Notes: generated by a model not told the origin, from the sequence alone. DNA of 64,000 nucleotides from Herbaspirillum sp. WKF16 (GCF_028993615.1 NZ_CP118632.1:1612001-1676000), one strand, 5' to 3'. Shown: positions 8,199-17,538, numbered from the stretch's first letter. Program-made: numbers and translations.

Positions 8199-9311
8199 TC
8201 AGGCTTCGCCGGCGGCGTTCATTTCCGGCATCGGCAGCGGCGTGCTGGTCGGGCGGCCGCGGAAGTCGGTCCAGCACAGGCGCTTGAAGTCGTACAGCTT
8301 GCAGCGGCGCGCGGTGTCGAAGTACCAGCCCCAGGAGAACTTCTGGATCACGATGCGGCCGGGCAGCATGGTCTCCAGCTTCTTCTGCGCCTTCTTCAGG
8401 CGATACAGCGGCACGCTCATGTCGACGTGGTGGGCGGTGTGCTCCATGATGTGATGCAGCAGCGCGCCCCAGCCGCGGCCGAAGGTCAGGTGCACGGTGG
8501 TCGAGACGAAGGGCTGCGCGGCGGCCCAGGTGGTCTTGTCCTCGTACCAGGCGACCGAGGTGTGGGTGTGGTGCACGTACACCACGAAGCCCATCATGGC
8601 CTTCCAGAACATGATCGGGATCAGGAAGCCGGTGATGAACAGGCCCCAGAACGATTGCTCCGTCGCGCTCGCGGCCCAGGCCAGGCCTGCGATCCACACC
8701 GCCGCCACGGCGGTGACCAGCACGCCGTCCCACATGAATTCGGCGCGACGCGTCGGCATCTGCTTCTTCGAGGGGAAGTACATGCGCTTCCACCACATGT
8801 CGATCATGTAGTACAGGCCGGGGCCCAGGCCGCTGCGATAGACGCGTTCCAGCTGGCGGCGCCAGCGCGGCAGGGCGCGGAATTCTTCCAGCGTGCGCGG
8901 TTGCCAGACGAAGTCGAAGCTCTTGAGATTGGTGTAGCCGTGGTGCACCACGTTGTGCCCGATGGCCCACAGGCTGTAGGGCGTGAGCGAGGGCATGAAC
9001 AGCAGGCGGCCGAGCCAGGTGTTGAGCTTGCGGTTGGGCGTGAAGCTCTGGTGGCAGGCATCGTGGCCGAGGATGAACAGGCGGCCGATGATGAAGCCGG
9101 CGACCACGCCAAGCGCGATCTTGGCCAGCATCCACGGCACCATGATGATGGCCGCCAGGGCCAGGCCGAACAGGCTGAAATCGATGGCCGAGAGCAGCAG
9201 GGCGATGGCCGTGCTGCGCTGGCTGATCGGGATCACCCAGGAGCGGATGATCTTGCGGTGGGGCATCGGTGCGCCAGGGGCGACCGGCGTGGTGTGCGAA
9301 GTCGTCGACAT
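8199..9311 (-). CDS. Membrane fatty acid desaturase
   Basis: 370 residues with the histidine boxes of membrane di-iron desaturases: HDACH (83-87), HNVVHH (119-124), VHHTH (about 247-251) and HIMEHTAHH (287-295), spread among four or more membrane helices. It should introduce a double bond into an acyl chain of membrane lipids at the inner membrane, using oxygen and an electron donor. I chose the ATG at 9311 because AAGAGG precedes it; a longer frame upstream reads through the ompW terminator. The desaturated position cannot be told from sequence. Confidence 0.85.
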   Translation of the reverse strand: MSTTSHTTPVAPGAPMPHRKIIRSWVIPISQRSTAIALLLSAIDFSLFGLALAAIIMVPWMLAKIALGVVAGFIIGRLFILGHDACHQSFTPNRKLNTWLGRLLFMPSLTPYSLWAIGHNVVHHGYTNLKSFDFVWQPRTLEEFRALPRWRRQLERVYRSGLGPGLYYMIDMWWKRMYFPSKKQMPTRRAEFMWDGVLVTAVAAVWIAGLAWAASATEQSFWGLFITGFLIPIMFWKAMMGFVVYVHHTHTSVAWYEDKTTWAAAQPFVSTTVHLTFGRGWGALLHHIMEHTAHHVDMSVPLYRLKKAQKKLETMLPGRIVIQKFSWGWYFDTARRCKLYDFKRLCWTDFRGRPTSTPLPMPEMNAAGEA

Positions 9312-9416
9312 CGTATTTACCTCTTCTTGCGGTGAACGGTGGGGCGGAGAAGCTGGCTGGGGCCGGGAGATGCGCCTGCTGCCGTGGCTGCTGCCTCTGC
9401 GGGTCGTGTGCAACCC

Positions 9417-9460
9417 AAAAAAATGGCGCGACCGGTCATCGGAAGATGACGGATCGCGCC
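9417..9460 (-). terminator. Intrinsic terminator after ompW
   Basis: Read on the minus strand, a 16-bp stem with two mismatches (9425-9440 with 9445-9460, outer arm GGCGCGA) and a 4-nt loop is followed by ATTTTTTT. It separates ompW from the desaturase gene. Confidence 0.85.
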
Positions 9461-9483
9461 GTTTGGGTTCCGCCAAGAATACC

Positions 9484-10110
9484 TTAGAAACGATAGCCGA
9501 CGCCAACGCCGAACAGCCACGGATCGATCTTCACCGAGCTGACCTTGACGCCGCCGACCTTCACGTCGCTGGAAATCTGCACCTTCTTGATGTCGAAGTT
9601 GATCAGCCAGTGCTTGTCGATCTTGACGTCCAGGCCGGCCTGCAGCGCGCCGCCGACGCTGTTGCTGTCGAGCTTGGCCGCGCCGTTGAGCACGTTCACG
9701 TCGGAGATGCGGGTGTAGTTGATGCCGGCGCCGACATAGGGCGAGAAGCGCGACTCAGGCGTGAAGTGGTACTGCACCAGCAGGGTCGGCGGCAGGTGCT
9801 TGAAGCTGCCGATCTTCTGGCCCGACAGGCGCACGTCATGTTCCTGCGGGTAGGTCAGGATCAATTCGGCGGCGATGTTCGGGGTGAAGAAATAGCTGAT
9901 GTCGATTTCGGGAATGGTCTTGGAGCTGACGGTGAGCTGGTCCGATGCCGTGGTCACGCCGGCGACCGGATCGGACTTGTTGTCCGGGCTGATGTTGACG
10001 GCGCGCACGCGCACCAGCCACGGGCTTTGGGCTTCCTGCGCGAAGGCGGGAATGGCGAAAGCGGAAGAGAGGGCGGCTGCCGCGGCAGCGATGGTCACGA
10101 TTTTTTTCAT
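9484..10110 (-). CDS. ompW: OmpW family outer membrane protein
   Basis: 208 residues with a signal peptide (MKKIVTIAAAAAALSSAFAIPAFA), the N-terminal mature pattern SPWLVRVRAVNISPD, an eight-stranded barrel with GSFKHLPPTLLVQYHF and GAGINYT, and a C-terminal Phe (VGVGYRF). All are typical of OmpW, which forms a small hydrophobic outer-membrane channel. In E. coli ompW is FNR-controlled, and a perfect FNR box lies upstream here. Monocistronic, with its own terminator. Confidence 0.92.
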   Translation of the reverse strand: MKKIVTIAAAAAALSSAFAIPAFAQEAQSPWLVRVRAVNISPDNKSDPVAGVTTASDQLTVSSKTIPEIDISYFFTPNIAAELILTYPQEHDVRLSGQKIGSFKHLPPTLLVQYHFTPESRFSPYVGAGINYTRISDVNVLNGAAKLDSNSVGGALQAGLDVKIDKHWLINFDIKKVQISSDVKVGGVKVSSVKIDPWLFGVGVGYRF

Positions 10111-10181
10111 GGCTTTTCTACCTGTCGTTTGTTTGTCGATTGATGACGAACGAAAGGTACGCGGGAAGGCGAGCAGGGGCT

Positions 10182-10195
10182 TTGATGCCGATCAA
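10182..10195 (-). promoter_or_regulatory. FNR box upstream of ompW
   Basis: TTGATGCCGATCAA is a perfect match to TTGAT-N4-ATCAA. On the minus strand a possible -10 (TACCTT at 10159-10154) would place the transcript start about 41 nt from the box centre, the class II activation spacing. Confidence 0.85.
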
Positions 10196-10306
10196 GCGGG
10201 GTGAATTCGAAGAAATGGGGGATCGCTGCGCATTGAGGAAGGATGATGGCCCTTTGCCGCAGAGATCGGCTATTTTCCCGCAGGGTTTCCATTTTAATTT
10301 TTCTTG

Positions 10307-10331
10307 AAGTGGTACACTTGGTGTTCCACTT
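10307..10331 (+). promoter_or_regulatory. Palindromic operator of the toxin-antitoxin operon
   Basis: Two 11-bp arms, AAGTGGTACAC and GTGTTCCACTT, pair at 10 of 11 positions around a 3-bp centre. The site ends 6 nt before the toxin start, where a TA antitoxin or complex normally represses its own promoter. Binding by the linked HTH protein is inferred. Confidence 0.65.
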
Positions 10332-10337
10332 ATTTTG

Positions 10338-10730
10338 ATGCGATTATCTGTTCCCGCCGTGGCCGCAGCCATGTCCCCAAGGGCGTTCAAGACAAGATGG
10401 TTTGACAGGGAAGCCCGCAGGATGGGCATCCCGGACAGCGAGTTGAGCAAGGTGGTGCGGCAGCTGATGCTCGGCCAGGGCGATGATCTGGGCGGGGGCG
10501 TGTGGAAGAAGCGGATGAGCCGCAATGCCAATCGGGCGATCGTGCTAGCCAAGGGAAGGCGGCATTATTTCTTCGTGTTTGTCTTTGCCAAGAATGCGAT
10601 GCAAAACATCCAGGACGATGAATTGCAGCAATTTCGCAAACTGGCCGGTATCTATGCGGCCTATGGCGTGGATGAGCTGGTGCGATTGTGCGCAGTGGGC
10701 GCCTTGTTGGAGATTGAACATGAAAAATGA
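10338..10730 (+). CDS. RelE-like toxin of a type II toxin-antitoxin pair
   Basis: 130 residues. The core FKTRWFDREARRMGIPDSEL, LGGGVWKKRM, RHYFFVFVFAKN and ELQQFRKLAG match a RelE-type family (to my knowledge PF06296) in which the toxin gene precedes an HTH antitoxin. Such toxins usually cleave mRNA on the ribosome. No Shine-Dalgarno site precedes the ATG at 10338; a second ATG at 10371 would still leave the whole domain. The last 11 nt overlap the antitoxin gene. The C-terminal tail after the domain (about residues 109-130) is unusual. Confidence 0.75.
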   Translation: MRLSVPAVAAAMSPRAFKTRWFDREARRMGIPDSELSKVVRQLMLGQGDDLGGGVWKKRMSRNANRAIVLAKGRRHYFFVFVFAKNAMQNIQDDELQQFRKLAGIYAAYGVDELVRLCAVGALLEIEHEK

Positions 10731-11163
10731 ACGGAAATCCGCTCAGCCTGCGGCAAGCGTGAAGGCCGGGGCCAAGCGCAGGAAAATGACGGCGGGCGCG
10801 ATGCCCGGCCATGCGTTGAAGCAGGAGCGCGCCTCTTATGGCGCGCGTACTGCGGGCAAGGCGCGCAGCGCCGCCTTTGCGTCGATCCATAGCGCCGTGC
10901 AGGATCTGCACGACGCCGACGGTATCGACCTGGTGACCATGCGCAATTTCGATCAGGCCTGTCTGTCGGACCAGGCTCTCAATGCGCAGGACGTGCGCAG
11001 CATCCGGCGCAGCAGCGGCGTGAGCCAGTCCGTGTTCGCCCGTTACCTGGGAACCAGCGAATCCACCGTCAAGCAATGGGAGTCCGGTGCCAAGCAGCCC
11101 AGTGGCATGGCGCGCACCTTGCTGAATGCCGTGCGCAAACACGGTATTGCGGTGCTGTCCTGA
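10720..11163 (+). CDS. HTH-type antitoxin/transcriptional regulator paired with the RelE-like toxin
   Basis: 147 residues. The basic, flexible N-terminal half (residues 1-50, rich in Lys, Ala and Gly) is followed by a linker and a C-terminal Cro/CI-type helix-turn-helix: DVRSIRRSSGVSQSVFARYL, then STVKQWESGAKQPSG. It should bind and neutralise the toxin and repress the operon through the upstream palindrome. The start overlaps the toxin gene by 11 nt and follows GGAG. The toxin-first order and XRE-type antitoxin recall HigBA-like pairs. The long basic N-terminus is atypical. Confidence 0.78.
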   Translation: MKNERKSAQPAASVKAGAKRRKMTAGAMPGHALKQERASYGARTAGKARSAAFASIHSAVQDLHDADGIDLVTMRNFDQACLSDQALNAQDVRSIRRSSGVSQSVFARYLGTSESTVKQWESGAKQPSGMARTLLNAVRKHGIAVLS

Positions 11164-11169
11164 CAGCGC

Positions 11170-12237
11170 CTACTCCTTGAAACGCGCCTCGCGCGCCAGC
11201 TTGGTCAGGTTCTCCGGATCTTCGAAGGCCTTGTAGTAGGCGTTCAGCGCGGGCGCGCCGCCCAGGTGCGCGTACAGCACGCGCTGGCCCTTGAAGTGGC
11301 CCTTCCTGGCCATGTCGATCAGGCCGTCGATGGATTTCCCCTCATACACCGGGTCGGTCAGCATGGCTTCCATTTCGGCCGCGGTGCGGATGGCGGCGAT
11401 GGTCTGCTCGCTGGGCAGGCCGTAGGCCGGGCCGCTGTAGTCGGGGATGATCTCGATGTCGGCGTCCTTCAGCACGACCTTCTTGCCGCCCTTGGAGGCG
11501 ATCAGTTCGGCGGTGTCGTTGGCGATCTTGGTGACGGCGCGGCGGGTCATCGCCTCGTCGTCGGCGGTGTCGATGCCGATCACGCGGCGGCGCTTGTCCT
11601 GCGCCGCGAAGCCGACCACCATGCCGGCCTGGGTGGAGCCGGTACAGGTCGCCACCACGATGTTGTCGAAGAAGATGCCCAATTGCTGTTCCTGCATCGC
11701 CACTTCATCGGCGAAGTTGGCGTAGCCCAGGCCGCCCAGCGGATGGTCGGAGGCGCCGGCCGGGATCGGGTATGGCTTGCCGCCTTTCTTGCGCACTTCT
11801 TCCAGCGCCTTGGCCCAAGTGTCTTTCTCGGTGGTGGAGTAGCCGTAGCCGGCCATGATCGGGTTGCCGCCCATGATGCGGGTCAAGAGGATGTTGCCGA
11901 CCTTGTCGTAGACCGGGTCGTCCCATTCCAGCCAGGTCTCTTGCACGGTGTACGACTTCATGCCCACCGCCGCCGCCGCCGCGCACACCTGGCGCGTGTG
12001 GTTGGACTGGATGTTGCCGATCGAGACCAGCGTGTCGCAGCCCTTGGCCAGCGCATCGGCCACCAGCCACTCCAGCTTGCGGATCTTGTTGCCGCCGAAG
12101 GCCAGGCCGGAAGAGACGTCGTCGCGCTTGGCCCAGATTTCCGTATCCAGCATCGCCGACAGGCGCTCCAGCTTGTGAAGGGGAGAGGGGAAGAAGCCCA
12201 GCGTCTTGCGCGGGAAGAGTTTGTCGAGTGCCAGCAT
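11170..12237 (-). CDS. acdS: 1-aminocyclopropane-1-carboxylate (ACC) deaminase
   Basis: A 355-residue PLP enzyme of the ACC deaminase/D-cysteine desulfhydrase family. It converts ACC, the ethylene precursor of plants, to ammonia and 2-oxobutyrate. Lys51 (GGNK) and Ser78 (IQSNH) fall at the same numbers as in the Pseudomonas enzyme. Tyr298-Glu299 (DPVYEGKS) and Leu325 (YAHLGG) match the Tyr294/Glu295/Leu322 set that separates true ACC deaminases from desulfhydrases. It departs in having His80 where the usual motif is SNQTRQ, and in a longer C-terminus. The divergent Lrp-type gene supports the call. D-cysteine desulfhydrase is the alternative. Confidence 0.78.
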   Translation of the reverse strand: MLALDKLFPRKTLGFFPSPLHKLERLSAMLDTEIWAKRDDVSSGLAFGGNKIRKLEWLVADALAKGCDTLVSIGNIQSNHTRQVCAAAAAVGMKSYTVQETWLEWDDPVYDKVGNILLTRIMGGNPIMAGYGYSTTEKDTWAKALEEVRKKGGKPYPIPAGASDHPLGGLGYANFADEVAMQEQQLGIFFDNIVVATCTGSTQAGMVVGFAAQDKRRRVIGIDTADDEAMTRRAVTKIANDTAELIASKGGKKVVLKDADIEIIPDYSGPAYGLPSEQTIAAIRTAAEMEAMLTDPVYEGKSIDGLIDMARKGHFKGQRVLYAHLGGAPALNAYYKAFEDPENLTKLAREARFKE

Positions 12238-12424
12238 GGGTTGCTCCGGTTCAGGTTCAGTTCAGGAAATGGTCCGATCCGCATCGAATCGCCGGGATCA
12301 ACTTTACGCTTCGCGATTTAAATCGTGCTTCCGAATTTATGTCATTATTTGGTTGATTAAATGGATGAGTTTTATTTTGTATTTATAAGATTCCTTAAAA
12401 CTGATTAAAGAAGGAATAATCGTC

Positions 12425-12886
12425 ATGTCGCTCGATCGCATGGACAAGCGCATCCTCAAGGCGCTGCAGAAGGATGGCCGAATCGGCAACGCCGAGCTGG
12501 CCAAGAAGCTGGGCATGAGCGCCACGGCTTGCTGGAACCACACCCGGCGGCTGATGGACGAGGGCTACGTGAAGGAAGTGCGCGCCATCCTCGACCCCGA
12601 GAAACTGGGGCTGCCGGTGCTGGTGACGGTGGGCGTGGTGCTGGACCGCTCGACGCCGGAGAGCTTCGCCGAGTTCGAGAAGGCGGTGCGCGAGATCGCC
12701 GCGGTGCAGGAGTGCCTGTTGCTGGCCGGCGAGTTCGACTACTGGATCAAGCTGCGCGTGAAGGACCTGCAGGCCTTCAACCGCCTGCACGCCAGCACGC
12801 TCTTGCGCCTGCCGGGCGTGCGCCAGCTGCGTTCGTTCTTCGTGCTCAACGAGGTGAAGAACAATCCAGAACTTGTGGTCGAGTGA
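12425..12886 (+). CDS. Lrp/AsnC family regulator, probable AcdR
   Basis: 153 residues: an N-terminal winged helix (MDKRILKALQKDGRIGNAEL, then KKLGMSATACWNH) and a C-terminal RAM domain (LVTVGVVLDRSTPESFAEFE, ECLLLAGEFDYWIKLRVKD). It stands divergent from the ACC deaminase gene across a 187-nt AT-rich gap, the usual acdR-acdS layout, where the regulator activates acdS in response to ACC. AAGGA precedes the ATG. The specific ligand is inferred from context only. Confidence 0.85.
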   Translation: MSLDRMDKRILKALQKDGRIGNAELAKKLGMSATACWNHTRRLMDEGYVKEVRAILDPEKLGLPVLVTVGVVLDRSTPESFAEFEKAVREIAAVQECLLLAGEFDYWIKLRVKDLQAFNRLHASTLLRLPGVRQLRSFFVLNEVKNNPELVVE

Positions 12887-12937
12887 ACGATCTTTCCACA
12901 AGACCTATACTGTTCGTTCCCGTTCAACCCGCATTAG

Positions 12938-13936
<999 letters not shown>

Positions 13937-13984
13937 TGTTTTTTGTGTTGCGCCTCAGCGGCCGTTAATGCATGACCAAAGCCG

Positions 13985-14092
13985 CTGGATCCCGGCCTTC
14001 GCCGGGATGACAAGCAAGAGATGACTTGAACCTGTGGAGGTTCGAGTTTGCTCACACCTCGTCGTCCCGGCGAAGGCCGGGACCCAGTGTCG
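13985..14092. repeat. Pair of inverted palindromic intergenic repeats
   Basis: Left unit 13985-14011 (CTGGATCCCGGCCTTCGCCG, then GGATGAC) and right unit 14061-14092 (GTCGTCCCGGCGAAGGCCGG, then GACCCAGTGTCG) are near inverted copies about 50 nt apart. Each folds alone, and the pair can form a long hairpin. The same layout recurs at 38454-38534 and 41046-41131. They sit between convergently ending genes and may act as transcript ends or protein-binding repeats of the REP/BIME type. Confidence 0.75.
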
Positions 14093-14187
14093 TTCGTCGC
14101 AAACCAATCAACGCCAATTCCATTCGCGCTGAACAACGGGGCATGCGCGCACCGAAATTTGCGACCAGTGAATTGACCTGCCTCCCG

Positions 14188-14682
14188 CTATTTACGGCCG
14201 CGCTTGCCGTGCGCCTCCGCCGCGGCCTCTGACATCTCTCCTTCCAATTCCGCCAGCCGGCTGTTGAGCTTGTTCAACAGCAACGCCAGCTGGCGCGTCT
14301 CTTTCTGGTCCAGCGCCTCGAACAGGCGCTGGCCGAAGCGCTGCTTCAACGGTTCCGATGTGCATAGCACTTCCCGGCCCAATTCTGTCAAAGAGATTTG
14401 CTTCACCCGGCGATCGCCGGTATCGGCTATTCGTTCCACCAGACCGTCGCGCTCCATGCCGTCGACCGCCTCGGTAATCGTGCGCGGGGCGAAACCGAAG
14501 GCTTCGGCCAGGTCGGTCGAGCGCAGCGGGCCGTTGCGGCCGATGTGGACCAGCATCTTGGCGCGCGCCAGCGTGGTGCCCTGGGTGCCCATGAGCTTGT
14601 CCAGCGCCCGGTGCGAACGCAGGTAGAAATCGCGCAGGGCGTCGGCGGCTTCGGTGTAGTCGTTTGTAAAGCTGGTGGACAT
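14188..14682 (-). CDS. MarR family transcriptional repressor of the adjacent efflux operon
   Basis: 164 residues with a central winged helix-turn-helix (LRSTDLAEAFGFAPRTITEA, then VDGMERDGLVERIADTGDRR, whose DxR wing is typical of MarR). It probably represses the divergent emrAB-type operon and its own gene and releases DNA on binding a small aromatic compound. I chose the ATG at 14682, preceded by GAGAA; an upstream in-frame ATG at 14700 lies inside the palindromic operator at 14695-14711. The tail is acidic, then basic (KRGRK). Confidence 0.86.
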   Translation of the reverse strand: MSTSFTNDYTEAADALRDFYLRSHRALDKLMGTQGTTLARAKMLVHIGRNGPLRSTDLAEAFGFAPRTITEAVDGMERDGLVERIADTGDRRVKQISLTELGREVLCTSEPLKQRFGQRLFEALDQKETRQLALLLNKLNSRLAELEGEMSEAAAEAHGKRGRK

Positions 14683-14694
14683 GATTTTCTCGGA

Positions 14695-14711
14695 TACCAT
14701 ATCATATGGTA
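14695..14711. promoter_or_regulatory. Perfect palindromic operator between marR and emrA genes
   Basis: TACCATATCATATGGTA has perfect 8-bp arms around one central base. It lies 13 nt before the chosen marR start and about 80 nt before emrA, where a MarR dimer would block both promoters. Binding is inferred. Confidence 0.72.
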
Positions 14712-14792
14712 CCTCACTAATTCCTGTGATAGCTGATTTGCAAGGTTCACACGCCCGGCAATCCGGGCAACACCGATATTAGGATAAAAAAG

Positions 14793-15983
14793 ATGACAGA
14801 CGCCACAACAAGCAATACCGGGGGGCAAGGGAACCCCGGGCAGGACAACAACGGCAAGCAGAAGAAACGCATGAGCCCGCGCGCCAGGTTCATCCTGCGC
14901 GCGCTGATGGTGATCGCGTTGGTGATAGTGGCGGCGTGGATCCTCTATTACCAGTTCCGCGGCAAGTACCTGGAGAGCACCAACGACGCCTTCGTCTATG
15001 CCGACAGCGTGACCGTCTCGCCCAAGGTGTCCGGCTACGTCGAGCAAGTGTTCGTGGCCGACAACCAGGACGTGAAGGCCGGCCAGCCGCTGGTGCGCAT
15101 CGACCCGCGCGACTACTCGGCGCAGGCCGCGCAGTCCAAGGCGCAGATCGACGCCGCCGGCGCCAGCGAGGAAGCCGCCCGTGCGCAGCTGGCCGAGCAG
15201 AAGGCCGCGATCGACCAGGCCCGCGCGCAGCTGGCGTCGGCCGAGGAAGACGCCCGCTTCGCCGCCGCCGAGGTCGAGCGCTACACGCCGCTGGCGGCTT
15301 CCGGCGCTGAGACGCGCGAGCGCCTGACCACGCTGCGCAACCAGTCGGCCCAGGCCAGGTCCACCGTGGCTGCGCGCCGCGCGGCGCTGGATGCGGCGCA
15401 GCTGCGCGTGCATTCGATCCAGGCCCAGGTGCGCCAGGCCCAGGCCCAGGGCGAGACCGCCAAGGCGCAATACGACGCCGCCGCCGTCAATCTCGGCTCC
15501 ACGGAAGTGCGCGCCAGCGTCGACGGCCGCATCGGCGACAAGCAGGTGCGCGTCGGCCAGTTCGTCTCGGCCGGCACGCGCATGATGACCGTGGTGCCGA
15601 GCAATTTCTACGTCACCGCCAACTACAAGGAAACCCAGATCGGCATGATGCGCATCGGCCAGCCCGCCGTGATCAAGGTGGACGCCTTGCCGGGCCTGGA
15701 ATTCCAGGGCCATGTGGAAAGCATCTCGCCCGGCACCGGCGCCCAGTTTTCATTGCTGCCGCCGCAGAACGCCACCGGCAACTTCACCAAGATCGTCCAG
15801 CGCGTGCCGGTGCGCATCGCCGTGGACGCTTCGCCGCAGGACCGCAAGGTGTTCGTGGCCGGGCTGTCGGTGACGGTGGAGGTCAACACCATTGCCGCCC
15901 GCGATGAAGCGCGCGCGCAGCGCGAGCGCAACAGCGAAGCCAATGCCACGGTGGATGCGAAGCCGGCCAAGGAGCCGCGTTGA
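14793..15983 (+). CDS. EmrA/HlyD-type membrane fusion protein of a tripartite efflux pump
   Basis: 396 residues: a cytoplasmic Gly/Asn-rich N-terminus, one membrane helix (about residues 33-53), a lipoyl-like half (YADSVTVSPKVSGYVEQVFV, VRIDPRDY), a long alpha-hairpin rich in Ala/Gln/Arg (about 110-225), the second lipoyl half (ASVDGRIGDKQVRVGQFVSA) and a beta-barrel. It bridges the inner-membrane EmrB-type pump and the outer-membrane channel. AGGATAAAAAAG precedes the ATG. The stop overlaps the emrB-type start by 4 nt. Confidence 0.9.
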   Translation: MTDATTSNTGGQGNPGQDNNGKQKKRMSPRARFILRALMVIALVIVAAWILYYQFRGKYLESTNDAFVYADSVTVSPKVSGYVEQVFVADNQDVKAGQPLVRIDPRDYSAQAAQSKAQIDAAGASEEAARAQLAEQKAAIDQARAQLASAEEDARFAAAEVERYTPLAASGAETRERLTTLRNQSAQARSTVAARRAALDAAQLRVHSIQAQVRQAQAQGETAKAQYDAAAVNLGSTEVRASVDGRIGDKQVRVGQFVSAGTRMMTVVPSNFYVTANYKETQIGMMRIGQPAVIKVDALPGLEFQGHVESISPGTGAQFSLLPPQNATGNFTKIVQRVPVRIAVDASPQDRKVFVAGLSVTVEVNTIAARDEARAQRERNSEANATVDAKPAKEPR

Positions 15984-17536
15984 ACGCCGCCGCCAAGCCT
16001 CTCGGCGCCAACGGCGAGAAGGCCGACGCCGCGGCCTGGCTGGCGGTGGCGGCCGGCACGCTGGGCGCGCTGATGGCGACGCTGGACATCTCCATCGTCA
16101 ACTCGTCGCTGCCCACCATCCAGGGCGAGATCGGCGCCTCCGGCACCGAAGGCACCTGGATCGCCACTGCCTACCTGGTGGCCGAGATCGTGATCATTCC
16201 GATGTCGGCCTGGCTGGAGCGCCTGCTCGGACTGCGCGTGCTGCTGCTGGGCGCAGCCAGCCTGTTCACCATGTTCTCGGTGCTGTGCGGACTGTCGACC
16301 ACGTTGACCATGATGATCGTCGGCCGCGTCGGCCAGGGTTTTACCGGCGGCGCGCTGATCCCCACGGCCATGACCATCATCGCCACCCGGCTGCCGCGCG
16401 CGCAGCAGCCGGTGGGCAACGCCATGTTCGGCGCCACCGCCATCCTCGGGCCGGTGCTGGGGCCGGTGCTGGGCGGCTGGCTCACCGAGAACGTCAGCTG
16501 GCACTACGCCTTCTTCATCAACCTGCCGGTGGGCGCGGCCCTGATCACACTGCTGCTGGTGGCGATCCCATATGAACGTCCCAAGTTCGAGCAACTGGCC
16601 GAGGCCGACTGGTTCGGCATTGCCGGCCTGGCGCTGGGCCTCGGTGGGCTGACCGTGGTGCTGGAGGAGGGCGAGCGCGAGCAGTGGTTCTCCTCGCCCG
16701 ACATCCGCTGGCTGGCCGCCGCGTCGGTGCTGGGCTTCATCCTGCTGGCGATCGGCCAGGTCCGCGCCCGGCATCCGGTGATCCAGCTGCGCCTGTTGCG
16801 CGACCGCCAGTTCGGTTCGGTGGTGATGATGGCGATGATCGTCGGCGTGGCGCTGTACGGCACCGCCTACGTGATCCCGCAGTTCCTCTCCGGCATCGCC
16901 GGCTACAACTCGCTGCAGTCGGGCTGGGTGGTGCTGCTCTCGGGCGTGCCGATGATCCTCATGATGCCGTTCACGCCGATGCTCATGCGCCTGGTCGACA
17001 TCCGCATCGCGGTGGGCACCGGCTTCCTGCTGCTGGCCATGTCGGCCTTCATCGAGACCGACCTCAGCCCGCTCTCGTACGGCGGCTCCTTCGTCGCCTC
17101 GCAGCTGATGCGCGGCGTCGGCACGGTGCTGGCGATGCTGTTCCTGAACCAGGCGGCGATCCGCTCGGTGCCGGCCTCGCAGGCGGGCGACGCCTCGGGC
17201 CTCTACAGCGCGGCGCGCAACCTGGGCGGCTCGCTGGCGCTGGCCAGCATCGCCGTGATCCAGGACCAGCGCCTGTGGCTGCACAGCCGCCGGCTGGAAG
17301 AAAGCCTGTCGGCCAACTCCGAGCTGGTGCAGTCCACCATCGCCGCCCAGGGCCACCTGCTGGGCGGCCAGGATACCGCCATCCGCCTCCTGGGCAGCAC
17401 CATCCAGGCGCAGGCGCTGACCATGACCTACGCCGACCTGTTCTGGATGCTGGGCGTGGCCATTCTTTGCGTCACACCGCTGGTGCTGTTCCTGCGTCCC
17501 TTGCCGACCCACGCCGCGCCGGTGGCCTCACACTGA
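15980..17536 (+). CDS. EmrB-type MFS drug exporter (DHA2 family, 14 helices)
   Basis: 518 residues with about fourteen membrane helices. The first helix carries LGALMATLDISIVNSSLPTI, the DHA2 pattern with the helix-1 acidic residue, and ATAILGPVLGPVLGGWLTE is the antiporter motif C. It exports hydrophobic or aromatic compounds by proton antiport and works with the membrane fusion protein and outer-membrane channel encoded on either side. Its ATG overlaps the preceding stop (ATGA), showing coupling. Confidence 0.92.
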   Translation: MNAAAKPLGANGEKADAAAWLAVAAGTLGALMATLDISIVNSSLPTIQGEIGASGTEGTWIATAYLVAEIVIIPMSAWLERLLGLRVLLLGAASLFTMFSVLCGLSTTLTMMIVGRVGQGFTGGALIPTAMTIIATRLPRAQQPVGNAMFGATAILGPVLGPVLGGWLTENVSWHYAFFINLPVGAALITLLLVAIPYERPKFEQLAEADWFGIAGLALGLGGLTVVLEEGEREQWFSSPDIRWLAAASVLGFILLAIGQVRARHPVIQLRLLRDRQFGSVVMMAMIVGVALYGTAYVIPQFLSGIAGYNSLQSGWVVLLSGVPMILMMPFTPMLMRLVDIRIAVGTGFLLLAMSAFIETDLSPLSYGGSFVASQLMRGVGTVLAMLFLNQAAIRSVPASQAGDASGLYSAARNLGGSLALASIAVIQDQRLWLHSRRLEESLSANSELVQSTIAAQGHLLGGQDTAIRLLGSTIQAQALTMTYADLFWMLGVAILCVTPLVLFLRPLPTHAAPVASH

Positions 17537-17538
17537 TC

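Noticed and set aside
9312..9506. N-terminal extension of the desaturase
   Set aside because: It runs through the ompW terminator and the end of ompW. The ATG at 9311 has a ribosome site and gives the family length.
10118..10552. Minus-strand open frame covering the toxin gene promoter
   Set aside because: No domain or ribosome site. It lies antisense to the toxin and across the FNR box of ompW.
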